A stretch of 64,000 bases of DNA from Macrobrachium rosenbergii (GCF_040412425.1 NC_089763.1:50522587-50586586); one strand, 5' to 3'. Positions 1 to 17,290 are shown, counted from the stretch's first letter. A program made the numbers and translations. Notes: generated by a model not told the origin, from the sequence alone.

Positions 1-27
1 TGCAGCTTTCATGTATACGTTTGTAGC

Positions 28-127
<100 letters not shown>

Positions 128-317
128 TGCATGGGCCTGGCTAGCACTCATTTGCTACTGCCCAACAAGACAGCAATTCAATTTTCCTACAAGCAATTGT
201 GGACATAACAATTATGCCCAGGGGGATGGAGCCGGTTAAAGGACCAAGGCAGCCGGGCGATAACCGATCGCGTGGACAAGGCCTTAAATGCCGCCTTGAA
301 TGCCATAGATAAATGAT

Positions 318-540
318 AGAATTTAGGCCAAAGGCCAAGTTCTGGGACCTATGAGGTCATTCAGCGATGAAAGAGAAACCGACAGTAAGTAAGAATGTTT
401 GAAAGGTGTAACAGGAGGTAAACCTCGCTGTTGCACTATGAAACAATTGTTAGGGGAGGGTGGAAAGTAAGATGGAAGAAAGAGACTATGAACGGAGGTA
501 CAGTGAAAGGAATGAAAGGAGTTGCAGCTGGCGGCCGAAG
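318..540 (+). repeat. SINE-like repeat family 1, copy 1
   Basis: The unit starts near a GAATTTAGGCCAAAGG-like word, contains CTATGAGGTCATTCAG, then AACCTCGC...TTGCACTATGAAAC, and ends in AAAGGAATGAAAGG. The same order of words occurs at 697-975 (minus), 1745-1950 (plus) and 18160-18475 (minus). Dispersed copies of about 210-310 bp in both orientations suggest a short interspersed element. No clear tRNA A/B boxes were found, so its origin is unknown. Confidence 0.7.
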
Positions 541-696
541 TTTTTAAACTTGATGTTATTCCTAGGCCTAAGCAATTTGTTTTCGCGCCTCATTTCCTCA
601 CCCTAACTTTGGTCTATCCTCCTCGGCCTAAGCAATTATTTATTGAGTCTGCCATCCTCAGCTTAAGCAATTCCTCAACTCTCCCGTGGGTGGGTA
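541..696. other. spacer between two repeat copies
   Basis: Short spacer in which the phrase GGCCTAAGCAAT recurs about 54 bp apart (near 564 and 628), a small degenerate tandem duplication. No gene was seen. Confidence 0.4.
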
Positions 697-975
697 GTGC
701 CGTCACGTAGTGCACTGTATGCATTGGTTCTTTGCAGCGTCCCTTCGGCCCTGAGCTGCAACCTCTTTCATTCCTTTTTCTCTGCCTCCCTTCATATTCT
801 CTTTCTTTCATCTGATTTTCTACCCTCTTTAACAATTGTTTCACAGTGCAACTGCAAGGTTTTCCTCGTGTTACATTTTTCAAACCTTCTTACTGTCAAT
901 TTTCCTTTCAGTGCTGAATGACCTGATGGGTCCCAGCTCTTGGCTTTTGGCCTAAATCCTATGTTCCAATTCCAA
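697..975 (-). repeat. SINE-like repeat family 1, copy 2
   Basis: Reverse-strand copy of the family at 318-540. It reads through GCCCTGAGCTGCAACC, CAATTGTTTCACAGTGCA and GACCTGATGGGTCCCAGC in inverse order. It is longer at the end that also appears in the 18.2-18.5 kb copy, so copies differ in 3' extent. Confidence 0.7.
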
Positions 976-1744
976 TTCCTCAACTTTCTTTCCCTTTCGG
1001 CTTTTTCCCTCAAAGAACGTACAGTTATGATGAAGCTCGCTTAGCAAATCTATTGGCCTTTATAGCATGATCCATATTAAACGAAGGCACGATTTGCGTA
1101 AAAACAGACAGCAACGTCCCGAGATGTGTCTTCGTAAAGTAACCCTTAGTGGCGTTTACCTTTTCTCAAATAAACGAAGATAATCATCCTGGTAAGAACC
1201 TCCATAATTTTAGAGTTACTTCCTTCACTATAATGCTCATTGTTCGTGCCTGGTGCCAGTTTCTCAGAGTCGTTCCTTTACAATTAACTAAATATATTTA
1301 AAAGGTAATAAAATTTTACCGCAGCCATTCTGTTCTAGAGCAACCAGTTTATTAAAAACCGTATTGAGAATGTATTTGTAAAATATGGGACCTATGTACC
1401 GATAAGTTTTTTATGACCTGCATTTTACTTCATTCACTAATTTACAAATTCCTTCAGTAGTTCATAGTTTTCATTTCCGTAAGAAGCAGAAACAATAGCA
1501 ATTAAAGAGACCCATGAACACAAATACCATTTCATATGATACATCCACAAGAAGCATTCCATATCTAACGGCAGTCATGTTAAAATCCTCCGAACGTCTT
1601 TGATTACTAAGTTCTACTATTTTGCTCATTTATCTCCTGTTCGGTGTCAAATTCACAGACTCACTAAGCCAATGTATCCGTATTAGTTACTATCGTAAAC
1701 AACCAGTCCTCAAAATCATTAGTCTTTCAATTGGTTTCATGGAT
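976..1744. other. AT-rich sequence, nothing recognised
   Basis: No open frame of convincing length, no terminal repeats and no tandem structure were seen. A short GAATAGAATAGAATA run just before 1750 leads into the next SINE-like copy. Confidence 0.5.
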
Positions 1745-1950
1745 AGAATAGAATAGAATATAGTATTTAAGCCTAAGGCCAAGCGCTGGGCTGGGACCTA
1801 TGAGGTCATTCAGAGTAAAAAGGTTTGAAAGATGTAACAGGAGAAAAACCTCGCAGTTGCACTATGAAACGATTGATAGGAGAGCGTGGAAAGAAAAATA
1901 TAAGAGAATACGAACGTAGGTACAGTAAAAGGAATGAAAGGGGTTGTGGC
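1745..1950 (+). repeat. SINE-like repeat family 1, copy 3
   Basis: Same word order as copy 1 (GCCTAAGGCCAAGCGC, CTATGAGGTCATTCAG, TTGCACTATGAAACGA, AAAGGAATGAAAGGGG). It is preceded by an (AGAAT)n-like run, which may be the copy's end or its target. Confidence 0.7.
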
Positions 1951-1954
1951 CCCT

Positions 1955-2275
1955 ATAACCTAAATACATCCACCACTAAACATAAACTTCCCCCCAACTA
2001 AACCTAAACACATCCCCCACTAAACCTAAATGCATCCTCCACTAAACCTAAACACACAGCACCCACAAAACCTAATCACACCTCTCACTAAATCTAAATG
2101 AACCCTCACTGTACATAAACTCACGCCAACTAAACCTTAACACACATCTCCACTAAACCTAAACACACCCCTCACTAAACCTAAATGTCTCACTAAACCT
2201 ACACACATACCCCTACTAAACCTAAAAACAACCCCCACCAAACCTATACCCATCCCCAAAACCTAATTTTTTCAG
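1955..2275. repeat. degenerate minisatellite
   Basis: About fourteen imperfect copies of a 20-24 bp unit built on CACTAAACCTAAACAC with C-rich linkers. Unit length varies, so it is a decayed minisatellite. The C-rich strand is only superficially telomere-like; the unit is too long and irregular. Confidence 0.85.
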
Positions 2276-2349
2276 TTATATATTTCTATGGTCTTGAGTA
2301 CACGAAATGAGGCATGATAAGCCTGTAGAGTTTCTTTACCACATAAGTT

Positions 2350-2400
2350 ACAAAGGGAAGGGGGAATGGGGATGGGGGAAGGAGTAGGGGGCGGGGGTAT
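2350..2400 (+). repeat. G-rich low-complexity tract
   Basis: Runs of 3-6 guanines separated by A or T. It could form G-quadruplexes, but no gene context gives it a role. Confidence 0.6.
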
Positions 2401-2529
2401 GGGTTTTAAACCTACCCCATTATCTAAGTTGGGTCAAATGATGTCCAAGTGTAAAATTTTGTCTGGATAGGTCAAGGGGTTCGGATTTCTATAGCGCACA
2501 AATATACAAACATACAAACATTCACTTTT

Positions 2530-2575
2530 ATAAGATATATACATGTATATATGTATATATACATATATACATATA

Positions 2576-2660
<85 letters not shown>
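2530..2660. repeat. (AT)n microsatellite with ATGTAT interruptions
   Basis: Left part is an imperfect ATATAC/ATGTAT mix, right part pure TA of about 75 bp. The 2661-2938 stretch after it contains no recognisable gene. Confidence 0.95.
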
Positions 2661-2662
<2 letters not shown>

Positions 2663-2946
2663 TGGATATGATATGCACGCTAAAACAGAGGGGCTACCAA
2701 AAAGTCTCATAGGTCATAAAATAATTGGCTGCTATCAGCTGAGCCACTGTTATGTTGGGATTTCATTAAAACCATCTGTTATGCAAAGGAGTGCAGCCTG
2801 CAAGGTAAATCCCTAGGTACTATCAAGTACTTGGATCCCACCTTCGTTTGACTTTTGTGAGTCAGTTTGTAGTGCCTTTGGCTGTCTTCAGAGTTCTGTG
2901 TTCGGTACTGATGCGAGGGAATATTGTAGCTATAAGGTTGAGGCCT

Positions 2947-3166
<220 letters not shown>

Positions 3167-3479
3167 TTAATTATAAGGCTGAGGCCTGTAGTTTATATAT
3201 CTATTATATTACTTTCCTTGGCTGCCTTTCTGTCTGTGTGTGTGTGTGTGTGGCTGGTGTCTGTGTGTCCCTCCCTCCCTCCCCTTCCCCCTCCCCTTCC
3301 CCCCCCCTCCCATTCTCCTCCCTTCACCCCTCCCCTTCCCATTCCCCCCCTTCCCATTCCCTCTTCCCCCTTCCTCCTCCCCTTTCCCCTTTCCTAATGC
3401 AGGTGGTTCATTGTTACCACATGAGGTTAATTAAATACTTCATAAATTCTAAAGGTCAAGCAAGTTATATTTATAAAAC

Positions 3480-3990
3480 GTCTTCCCTACTACAGGCTCC
3501 TTTGAAGTCAGCTTCAGCTCCTGAAGCATTCCTGGAGAAACTGCCCAATGGATTACAAAGTCTTCTTGAAGACGCCTTCAGGAGCTGAAAATTACTTCAA
3601 AGGATACAGGAGTAGTGAATAGACATCTTCAGCTCCTGAAGCATTCCTGGAGAAATGCCCATTGGATTTCTGGGCAGAATGATTCCAAATACAGATTCTG
3701 GATTTCTCCATGAAACGTTTGTTTGTTTGTTTGAATGCACTCTTTGAGATTCGCGAGGCTGCAGCAGAAGGAGACAACGACAGCTGGATTCTTGAAGATT
3801 TCTTCAGGAAGCCATGATAATCCAATGAGTGTTTATCCAGGAGTTCTTCAGGAACTGAAGACGGCTTCACAAGATCTTGGAGTCGTGAAAACGTCTTCAA
3901 GAAGACTTTGTAATCCAATGGGCGTTTCTCCAGGAATGCTTCAGGAGCTGAAGACGACTTCAAAGACTCCTGGAGTAGTGAAGACATCTT
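3480..3990. repeat. palindromic module array, left block
   Basis: Four copies of a roughly 30 bp word with core CCTGGAGAAACGCCCA: two forward (3525, 3641) and two reverse (3819, 3912). They are separated by linkers rich in CTTCAGCTCCTGAAG and GTCTTCACGACTCC. The forward/reverse mix makes the block self-complementary. A 60 bp segment near 3720-3790 (AAACGTTTGTTTG...TTCGCGAGGCTGCAGC) recurs inverted at 7258-7330. Open frames across the block follow the repeat and are not genes. Confidence 0.8.
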
Positions 3991-4180
3991 AAGGTGCGTC
4001 CAGACGATTCAATTTTTCGTTCAATTTTGCGCATGCCTTTGACGCATTCCACAGCGCACGTAGCGCAGGCCTTTACGCATGCGTTTTTTCTCCGAAATGA
4101 CTGAGGCATGCAATAGCGCAAGGCTTCCCACCGGTGCTGGGAGTCACGTGCGCTTTTCCGTGTAGTGAAATCTACTGAAA

Positions 4181-4405
4181 ATGTCACTTGAGAGTAAGGA
4201 ATTAACTCTAACTTTCATTGAAGACTACCAAAAACACGAAGTTCTTTGGAAAGCTGATTTGAAAGGTTATTCAAATAAGTTTCTGAGAGGAGATGCCCTT
4301 CAAAAACTAAGTGAAAAATATGCTATAGATGTAACAGCTGTCAAAAATAAGATCAAAAGTCTACATACAACTTTTACTTATACTTTATTCTTGAGTTCTT
4401 TGTGA
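4181..4405 (+). CDS. MADF/Myb-SANT-like DNA-binding fragment of Harbinger element
   Basis: Encodes 74 residues starting MSLESKELTLTFIEDY, with the pattern FIEDYQKHEVLW, then a region ending KNKIKSLHTTF. This fits the N-terminal two helices of a MADF/Myb-SANT domain. Autonomous PIF/Harbinger elements carry such a second protein, which helps the transposase reach the nucleus and bind the element ends. The third helix is cut off by a stop after TLFLSSL, so it is a fragment. The start is the first ATG after the left inverted end. The family call is by eye; the surrounding element strengthens it. Confidence 0.6.
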   Translation: MSLESKELTLTFIEDYQKHEVLWKADLKGYSNKFLRGDALQKLSEKYAIDVTAVKNKIKSLHTTFTYTLFLSSL

Positions 4406-4589
4406 TTTAAATTAATTTATATTTTTTTAATAAATGAACAGTTTTTGATGAAAGGATATTGTTAATTTATTTTGTATGCAATTATTTACAAGTAGGTCTA
4501 ATGATACATGTTGTCTCTTTGATAAAGAAAAGTACTGTATATTGTTATAACATATTCATGTGAATTCATAATGTCTTCTAAAATAAATA

Positions 4590-5129
4590 TTACTTGAATA
4601 TTTTTTTATCAGTACATACCTTTATGTAATCATTTAATGCTTCATTTATACTTCTCATAGTTTCGGAGACAATGTCCGATATGCTTTGTTTGGGTACTTT
4701 AAGCAAGAAACTTAAGCTGGCATACGAGTCTCCCGTTGCTAAATAACGTAGTGTTATAGCTAATCTGATTTCAGCAGGAATAGCTTCTCTCATGACAGTA
4801 TTCTTTTTAGAGATTAGAGGTCTGATTTTTTCCAGGATTATGGTAAAGTCCTCCAGTGACATTCTAGTGAAATTCCTGAACAAAATATCGCCACCACACT
4901 GTAACTCACGCAAAATGGTGTTTTTGTTCTGTTTATAATATTCCTTCATCCATATTCTTTTTTGTTGTTTTTTTCGTCTCTTTTTATTAGCCTTATTAAT
5001 AATGATGTAAGCGGCACAAATTCCCGCGCAAACAAGTGGATCCAGTGACATCGCGCAACTAAAAAAGGCAACGTGTGGACAGTAAAAGGCATGCGTTACG
5101 TTCCTCATTCCTCTTTCAACTTGACGCAT
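4590..5129 (-). pseudogene. Harbinger (HARBI1-like) transposase, N-terminal half
   Basis: An uninterrupted 179-codon frame. Residues about 85-170 match the N-terminal part of HARBI1-like transposases: FRNFTRMSLEDF, then RPLISKK, then IPAEIRLAITLRYLATG, then SISDIV. In the full protein (about 350-400 residues) a DDE_Tnp_4 nuclease domain follows and is absent here. A GTATGT sequence right after the codons for NDYIK could be a splice donor, so the last residues printed by the frame may be intronic. The N-terminal 60 residues are basic and poorly conserved. The frame is open yet truncated, consistent with a fairly recent deletion derivative. Confidence 0.8.
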
Positions 5130-5446
5130 GCAATCTTATTCCAAAAGGCATGCGCTTAGCGCATGGAAAAAAGGCATCGTCTGGACGCACCTTTATAAAT
5201 ACAACTTGCTTGACCTTTAGGATTTATGAAGTGTTTATTTAACCTCGTGTAGTAACTATGAACCACCTGCATTAGGGGAGGGAAGGGGGTGGGGAAAGGA
5301 GAAAGGGGAAGGGAGGGGGGGGAGGGGAGGGGAAGGGGAAAGGGGAGGGACAGGACACCACACACACACACACACACAGAAAGGCAGCCATGGAAATCAA
5401 TATAATATATATAGACTGGCAAATACTCACTATCGCTCGCATTTGC

Positions 5447-5995
5447 TAGTTCCCATACCCATATCTGTTCCATACCCATACTCATATCTGTACCATACCC
5501 ATACTATACCCATACCCATACCCATACCACACCCATACCAATACCCATACCCATACCCATATCTGTACCATACCCATACCCATATCTGTACCCATACCTA
5601 TACCCATATGCATACCCATACCCATTACCCTTACCCATATCCTTACCATAACATTACCATACCCATACCCATATCTGCTGTATACCCATACCCATACCCA
5701 TATCTGTTCCATACCCATACCCATACCCATACCCATATCCATATCTGTACCATACCCATACCTGTACCTATAACCTTACTCATACCTGCACCATACCCAT
5801 ACGGTACCCATACCCTTACCCATACCTGTACTATACCCATACCAATACCCATACCTATACCTATACCCATACCCACACCCATACCCATATCCATATCTAT
5901 ACCCATACCATACCCATACCCATATCCATACCATACCATTCTCTTACCAATACCCATATCTGTACCATACCCATCGCCATACCTGCAGCTAAACT
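5447..5995. repeat. (CCCATA)n hexanucleotide minisatellite
   Basis: About 550 bp of CCCATA units with regular interruptions ATCTGTACCATA. Frames on both strands (Tyr-Pro-Ile or Met-Gly repeats) are artefacts. The unit is not the arthropod telomere repeat TTAGG. Confidence 0.95.
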
Positions 5996-6105
5996 ATCCC
6001 TACTAATAATAGTTAGCAAAAGTCAACAGGCACCACCAGCCCCATTTACCTTGTGGTGCGCAAACAAACAAAAAAACAAACAAATCTCTCAGAGTTTTAG
6101 TATTA

Positions 6106-6917
6106 GGCCGGGTATTCACAGTCAGGTTTACCTGTCAGTCCATCTGTCAGTTCACTGAAACTGACGTTTAAACTTACATGTGGCCGACAGTTCGTGGGCG
6201 GAGTCAGTCCACTCGCTAGAACGAATGAACTGATGGAATTACCCAAAGTTCATCCAACCGACTGACAGGTGGTCGCACGTGTGGATGGGTAAGCAAAGAT
6301 TTTTTGACAGTTCGCCGCTGGATTTCGTCTTGGAAGGATGTCAGCCACTCGGACCAGAATATGAATAAACTTTGTATAGGCCTAATTCTCCTCATTGTTA
6401 GACCCTGCGGTGCTATTTGTAGGCCTTTGTGAGTCCAAATCATACGATAAAAAATTTTAAAAATATATTTCTATGCGATACAGACAATTTGGTATAGGCC
6501 TAGGCCAGTGTCCTACCTTTTTATGAAAGGTGTTATTAGTGCAAGAAGGCTTCACGGTCCATTTCATATATTACTTCACCAACCCCTAGGTCTAATTTAA
6601 CCTTATTCATTAATATTTTATGTGAATAAACATCTCTCTTTAATAGGCAACATTTAGACCATACTCTGTTATGCCTTTTTGCTTCTTTCCTATTTTTAAG
6701 TGAATTGCTGCAACAGCTAGTCTGTATCTACACCTCATCAGTCAGCAGAGTTTCCATCGCTGCCATACAGTGTTGTCACGACGAAGGCTAGTCGAGCACT
6801 GAGGGCGATGACCTCAAGTTGACGGTCCGACTGACTGTTCTAGTCTGCGTGTAGAAGCTCATCCATCGAATGGTCATGGATGAACTGACAGGTAAACCTG
6901 ATCATGAATACCCAGCC
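6106..6917. mobile_element. non-autonomous PIF/Harbinger MITE
   Basis: An 812 bp element with inverted ends of about 33 bp starting GGCCGGGTATTCACAG on the left and matching the complement of the right end (...GAATACCCAGCC). It is flanked by TTA at 6103-6105 and 6918-6920. Further internal inverted words (CAGTCCATC, TGACAGGT) recur. No transposase-like coding is present. A GGG...TTCAC terminus with TTA duplication fits Harbinger. It sits between the two module blocks at 3.5-4.0 and 6.95-7.5 kb. Confidence 0.88.
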
Positions 6918-6949
6918 TTATACTGTATGTGGATTCCCAGATTGGCGGG

Positions 6950-7560
6950 GACGTCTTCATGACTCCAAGATCTTTTGAAGTTGTCTTCAGTTCCTGAAGC
7001 ATTCCTGGGGAAACGCCCATTGGATTATAATGTATTCTTGAAGTCTTATAACGTATTCTTGAAGTCTTCACGACTCCAGGATCCCGTGAAGCCGTCTTCA
7101 GATCCTGAAGAATTCCTGGATAAACACCCACTGGATTTTCATGGCATCCTGAAGAGGTCCTGAAGAATCCAATGGGCATTTCTCCAGGAATGTTTCAGGA
7201 GCTGAAGACAGCTTCAAAGGAACCTGGAGTCGTGAAGATATCTTGAAGAAGACGTTATCCAGCTGTTTCCGTCTCCTTCTGCTGCAGCCTCGCGAATCTC
7301 GAGGTGTTCATTCAAACAAACGTTTCATGGAGAAATTCAGAATCTGTCTTCAGAATCATTCCACCCAGAAGTCTTCCACCTCCTGAGGGACTCCTGGAGA
7401 AACGCCCATTGGATTATAACGTCTTTTTGATGACGTCTTCACGACTCCAGGATCCTTTGAAGCTGTCCTCAGCTCCTAAAGCATTCCTGGAGAAATGCCC
7501 ATTGGATTATAACGTATTTTTGAAGCAGTCTTCAGCCCCAGAAGCCTCTGGACACACAGA
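6950..7560. repeat. palindromic module array, right block
   Basis: Five copies of the same 30 bp word as in 3480-3990: forward at 7000, 7110, 7388 and 7481, reverse at 7166. The linkers carry GTCTTCACGACTCCAGG. The segment 7258-7330 is an inverted copy of 3720-3790. Frames reading through it ([16 protein letters not shown] repeats) reflect the tandem unit and are not a real protein. Confidence 0.8.
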
Positions 7561-7592
7561 CAGACAGAGACAAAAAAAGCAGCCAAGGAAAT

Positions 7593-7751
<159 letters not shown>

Positions 7752-7897
7752 GTGCGGCATAAGCAACGCCCTTTGTTTAAGTGGAACAAAATTAAAGCCT
7801 TTTTGATTATCCTTTATTTTTTCGAACATGAATGTATTGCCACAGGTTAATAGATTAATATAATATTTTAACAAAATTAATATAATGCTTATTCGGT

Positions 7898-8222
7898 TTA
7901 ATAATGTTCAATACAATTACTAATTGCTAACTCTGCAGAAAGACGCCTACTGGATTTTTGAGGAGAACGCAGCAACGATTCTTGTAGTTCATTGGACTTT
8001 TCTAAGCTTGTTGCAACAACTGGCCTACCCGCTCTTTGAGCATCACTTACACTTCCTGTGGATTCAAATTTTCTAATCAAGCTTGTGATATTTCGGCTTT
8101 GCACCTTGGGATGTTAAATTCAGCTGATAACAATCTTGCGGTTTCAGCACCATTTTTATTGTTTTGATTTGATAGTACAATTGAATTGCTTTTACTCTCT
8201 GTTCCTTTGTTAATCTCATGGT
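7898..8222 (-). pseudogene. helix-turn-helix transposase N-terminus fragment
   Basis: From 8220 downward the minus strand reads [17 protein letters not shown], then after frameshifts a part with ITSLIRKFESTGSV and RAGRPVV, ending near LLRSPQKSSRRLSAEL. This order (charged helix, RKFxxTGSV, GRP, S-R-R-L) is typical of the helix-turn-helix leader annotated DUF4817 in arthropod transposon proteins. At least two frameshifts and no nuclease domain make it a dead fragment. The exact superfamily cannot be given from this piece. Confidence 0.6.
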
Positions 8223-8328
8223 TGTATAAAATATCTGAAAAAATGAAGATTTAGCAAATTAATAATAAAGAAAATTATAAGATATAAAATAAAAAGGGCG
8301 TTAAAATATACATTATAAGATATAAAAT

Positions 8329-8752
<424 letters not shown>

Positions 8753-8847
<95 letters not shown>

Positions 8848-8852
8848 ATATT

Positions 8853-8895
<43 letters not shown>

Positions 8896-8925
8896 ATGTA
8901 TATATGTATTGTGTGTGTGTGTGCA
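8753..8925. repeat. (AT)n(GT)n compound microsatellite
   Basis: TA array with a few TTATAT breaks passing into (GT)n. Confidence 0.97.
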
Positions 8926-9114
8926 TTTGTGTGTACAAATATATTCACATTAAATATAACAGATATATTATCCACCACTGTAGGCTCAGTCGCACAATGG
9001 TAGACAAAAGCTAACTGCTCTTATTATTTCCCTTATTTATCATGAGTAACATTTACAATCCTTTCTACATAATTTCAGAGGGGTAGAGCATTTTTACATG
9101 CTTTTATTTAACTT

Positions 9115-9265
9115 GACTGTTCGGATTCCACAGTAAGCTGTAGGTCCCGTTGCTAAGTAACCAATTGGTTCTTAGCCACGTAAAATAAGTCTAATCCTTC
9201 GGGCCAGCCCTGGGAGAGCTGTTAATCAGCTCAGTGGTCTGGTAAAACTAAGGTATACTTATTAT
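9115..9265 (+). repeat. SINE-like repeat family 2, partial copy
   Basis: Contains GTAGGTCCCGTTGCTA, TTGGTTCTTAGCCACG and TTAATCAGCTCAGTGG in the order seen in the longer copy at 36690-36955. The tRNA-like head is missing, so this is a 5'-truncated copy. Confidence 0.75.
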
Positions 9266-9955
<690 letters not shown>

Positions 9956-10493
9956 ATCTGCATAAGATTATATTTACTAATCTTCTGCTTAAAAGATGTA
10001 TGCGGGAGAACAGTGCAATGTTCATCCAAGGTTGTGAAAATAATCATGTTATGAGGAAGACAGGCTCTAGAAGTCTTGCTAATTCTAAAAATATGCTGGA
10101 AAGAAGTGTAATAGAATTTAACTTTATAAACGAATAGCAGCTTAAGAATGCCTAAATCTGATCCATTTATTTTAGACTGAATATGTAAAATCCACAGATT
10201 TCAAGGAAAGTGTTTAGCTGGACCTAACAGTAAGAGGTGACAGAAACAAGACTTGTTAACTGAGCACTGACCACAGCGACAAACGGGGTAACGACTTCGA
10301 CCTTTCTTGTCAAGTGTGAGTGTTGTTTTAACTTTCTCTATGTTCGTTTGTGGTCTCAATCTGGCATTTCTAATGTAATTTTCTACCTCAGTTTCTCAAT
10401 TTTCTTGAAGATGGTTCAGAAACTAAAGACAAAACTGGCCAGGATTTAATTTTTTCTCAGTGGTACATCTGTTAATGAGTTCTAGTGATTTCA
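9956..10493. other. unassigned sequence
   Basis: No gene or repeat was recognised. Frames that run in from the microsatellite stop here without family resemblance. Confidence 0.5.
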
Positions 10494-11342
<849 letters not shown>

Positions 11343-11695
11343 GAGGATATGCTCTTGGTTAAGCGAACATTTAAAATGACTGAGGGGGGGGAAAGTGGTC
11401 GTTTATAATGGAACGAAAGACAGCAAAGACTTTGAAAGTTATGTATAATAGACTTAAGTGTCAATGGGGGGATTTTTGGAGACTTGGTGGGGAATGGGAT
11501 CTAATTTCCCCGTATCATATCTGTTACACAATTATTACTTTGTTTCGGTGATACTTAATGAATTTAGTGTCCATCTTCCATCATTTCATTTTGCATGCTT
11601 TGTTATCAAGCTTACTTGAAAACTATTTTTGCAGTTCAGGATTTGAATTACACACCTTACACAGAATAGGTTTTCATAGATTTCTCAAGTGCGTC

Positions 11696-11696
<1 letters not shown>

Positions 11697-11743
<47 letters not shown>
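11697..11743. repeat. (GA)n microsatellite
   Basis: Pure GA array of about 46 bp. Arg-Glu or Leu-Ser repeat frames over it are artefacts. Confidence 0.98.
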
Positions 11744-11747
<4 letters not shown>

Positions 11748-11850
11748 GACACTCGGCAAAGGGAAAGGCCGGCCAGCTCTACCTAGATTTCTTTGCATTC
11801 TCTTCGAGGTAGGTAAGATAAAATATAGCATGCTCTTTGTGGGTGTAACA

Positions 11851-13165
<1,315 letters not shown>

Positions 13166-13166
13166 T

Positions 13167-16019
<2,853 letters not shown>

Positions 16020-17290
16020 TTAACTCTTCCTTTCTGGTCTCCTCTGGTGTTCATGGTTATGATGATTAAATGTGGCACCTCCTTGTAGAAGACACAAGAG
16101 ACATTTTGATAGTATGGTAGTTATCATCCCAGTGTATGAGTGGTGGCATCCATCCACTAGGCATGTGAACTTATAGGTGAAACTGTTTTTTATCAAATCT
16201 GTCTCTAAGGGCATTGAGTTATTCTTAAGGATGAGGAGGCTGGTTGTCATATTTTTATAGCAAGTTATTACTTGGACTCTCTCATCTGTTATTGGAGTGA
16301 CATTTTCTTTTATCTCTTTTATGATCTTTCCATTTTCCAGGTATTTTTGGTGCATATGTTTCTGGAAATAAACTTCTACTGCACCATTTTTGTCTTCTTC
16401 ATTGGTGGGGTTTTCATTGGTGTGCTACTTGTTTATCGTAATTCTATTTTGTTGCTCGGCCATTTTATTTGAAAAACCATTGTTTATCAGTGTCAGTGCC
16501 AATATCACATTTCCTTGGTGGTGTCCCTCCAAGTGGAACAGTGTGTAAGTGCATGCAGATGAAAGTATCCACCACAGATTTCTTGTATCTGTCTGGGCAC
16601 TTTCTTGATCCATTAAGGCAGAGGCCCAGATTCGTTGGTTTTCTGTAAACCATAGTGGTATTCCCTGTTGGGGTCTGTTGCATGAGCATATGACATGATT
16701 TGTAGACATTTTCGACAAAGCAATACGATTATATAAGTTATTAGTATAAAATTCTTAAAATACACTGTGTACCATAATGATGCACAGTTAAAGAAATAAC
16801 TCAGTTAAGAATAACTCAGTGCCCTTAGAGACAGGAAAGGGAGGACACTGTTGACGCCATGTTCACAAAAAAAACAAAGGACAGAGCACTCTTTGAAAGT
16901 TCTTTGGGTTTCAAGGTCTTCTTTGGCGTTGACTCTGATGACAGTGTCATTGATGTAACAGTGATAGTGAAGGGGCAGGTGATGATACTGAAGGATCTCT
17001 CCTCGACAATGCCCACATAAAAGTTAGCAAATGGCTCTCCTAATGGGGATCCCATTGCCACACCATCTATCTTGCAATGTAAGTGGCCTCTGTGTGATGA
17101 AGTTCCCTTCTTGGTACTTCTCAAAAAAGGGCTTTCAGGTCCTCTTCGGGGATGTTCAACATTTGGGCACCCTCACAACTACAAATTCTGTCTAGGATGT
17201 GAAGTGTTTATTAACTCTTCACATCCAGTAAAGTTTTAGACACAGCACCAGGCGGCCAGTGCCTCCACTTTCTTGGAGCATTATATATCA
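16020..17290 (-). mobile_element. Penelope-like retroelement fragment (RT plus GIY-YIG)
   Basis: On the minus strand, read with several frameshifts, the order is: a motif A-like LLDV near 17250; IDGVAMGSPLGEPFANFY (RT motif, about 17040-17090); CYINDTVIRVN at 16946-16960, where Penelope-like RTs have Y-[IV]-D-D; YRKPTNLGLCLNGS; and FTCLVDGCHHSYTGMITT (GIY-YIG endonuclease) around 16120-16180. RT followed by C-terminal GIY-YIG is the Penelope-like architecture. The 5' half is missing. The first catalytic Asp of the DD pair is Asn, so the RT is dead. Confidence 0.9.

Larger units (their letters stand above)
3992..5192. mobile_element. PIF/Harbinger deletion derivative with TTA target duplication
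   Basis: A 1,201 bp element bounded by perfect inverted ends AGGTGCGTCCAGACGAT and its complement, flanked by the trinucleotide TTA at 3989-3991 and 5193-5195. TTA duplication is the hallmark of PIF/Harbinger insertion. Inside are two converging short coding regions: a MADF/Myb-like fragment on the plus strand and the N-terminal half of a Harbinger transposase on the minus strand. The DDE nuclease domain is absent, so the copy cannot move by itself. It interrupts the inverted repeat at its right arm. Confidence 0.93.
3185..5425. repeat. large inverted-repeat structure
   Basis: The left arm (about 3205-3475) and the right arm (about 5196-5420, reverse complement) share the same order: GGCTGCCTTTCTGTGT, a (GT)n run, a C-rich tract, GCAGGTGGTTCAT, then AAAGGTCAAGCAAGTT. 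Between the arms lie the module array 3480-3990 and the Harbinger element 3992-5192. The C-rich tracts differ in length. The pair may be a foldback element or two opposed copies of one repeat. Confidence 0.8.

Noticed and set aside
5447..5995. interstitial telomere array
   Set aside because: The unit is CCCATA, not the arthropod TTAGG repeat, and it is irregular.
5443..6006. 187-codon Pro/Tyr/Ile-rich frame and Met/Gly-rich opposite frames
   Set aside because: Direct translation of the CCCATA minisatellite.
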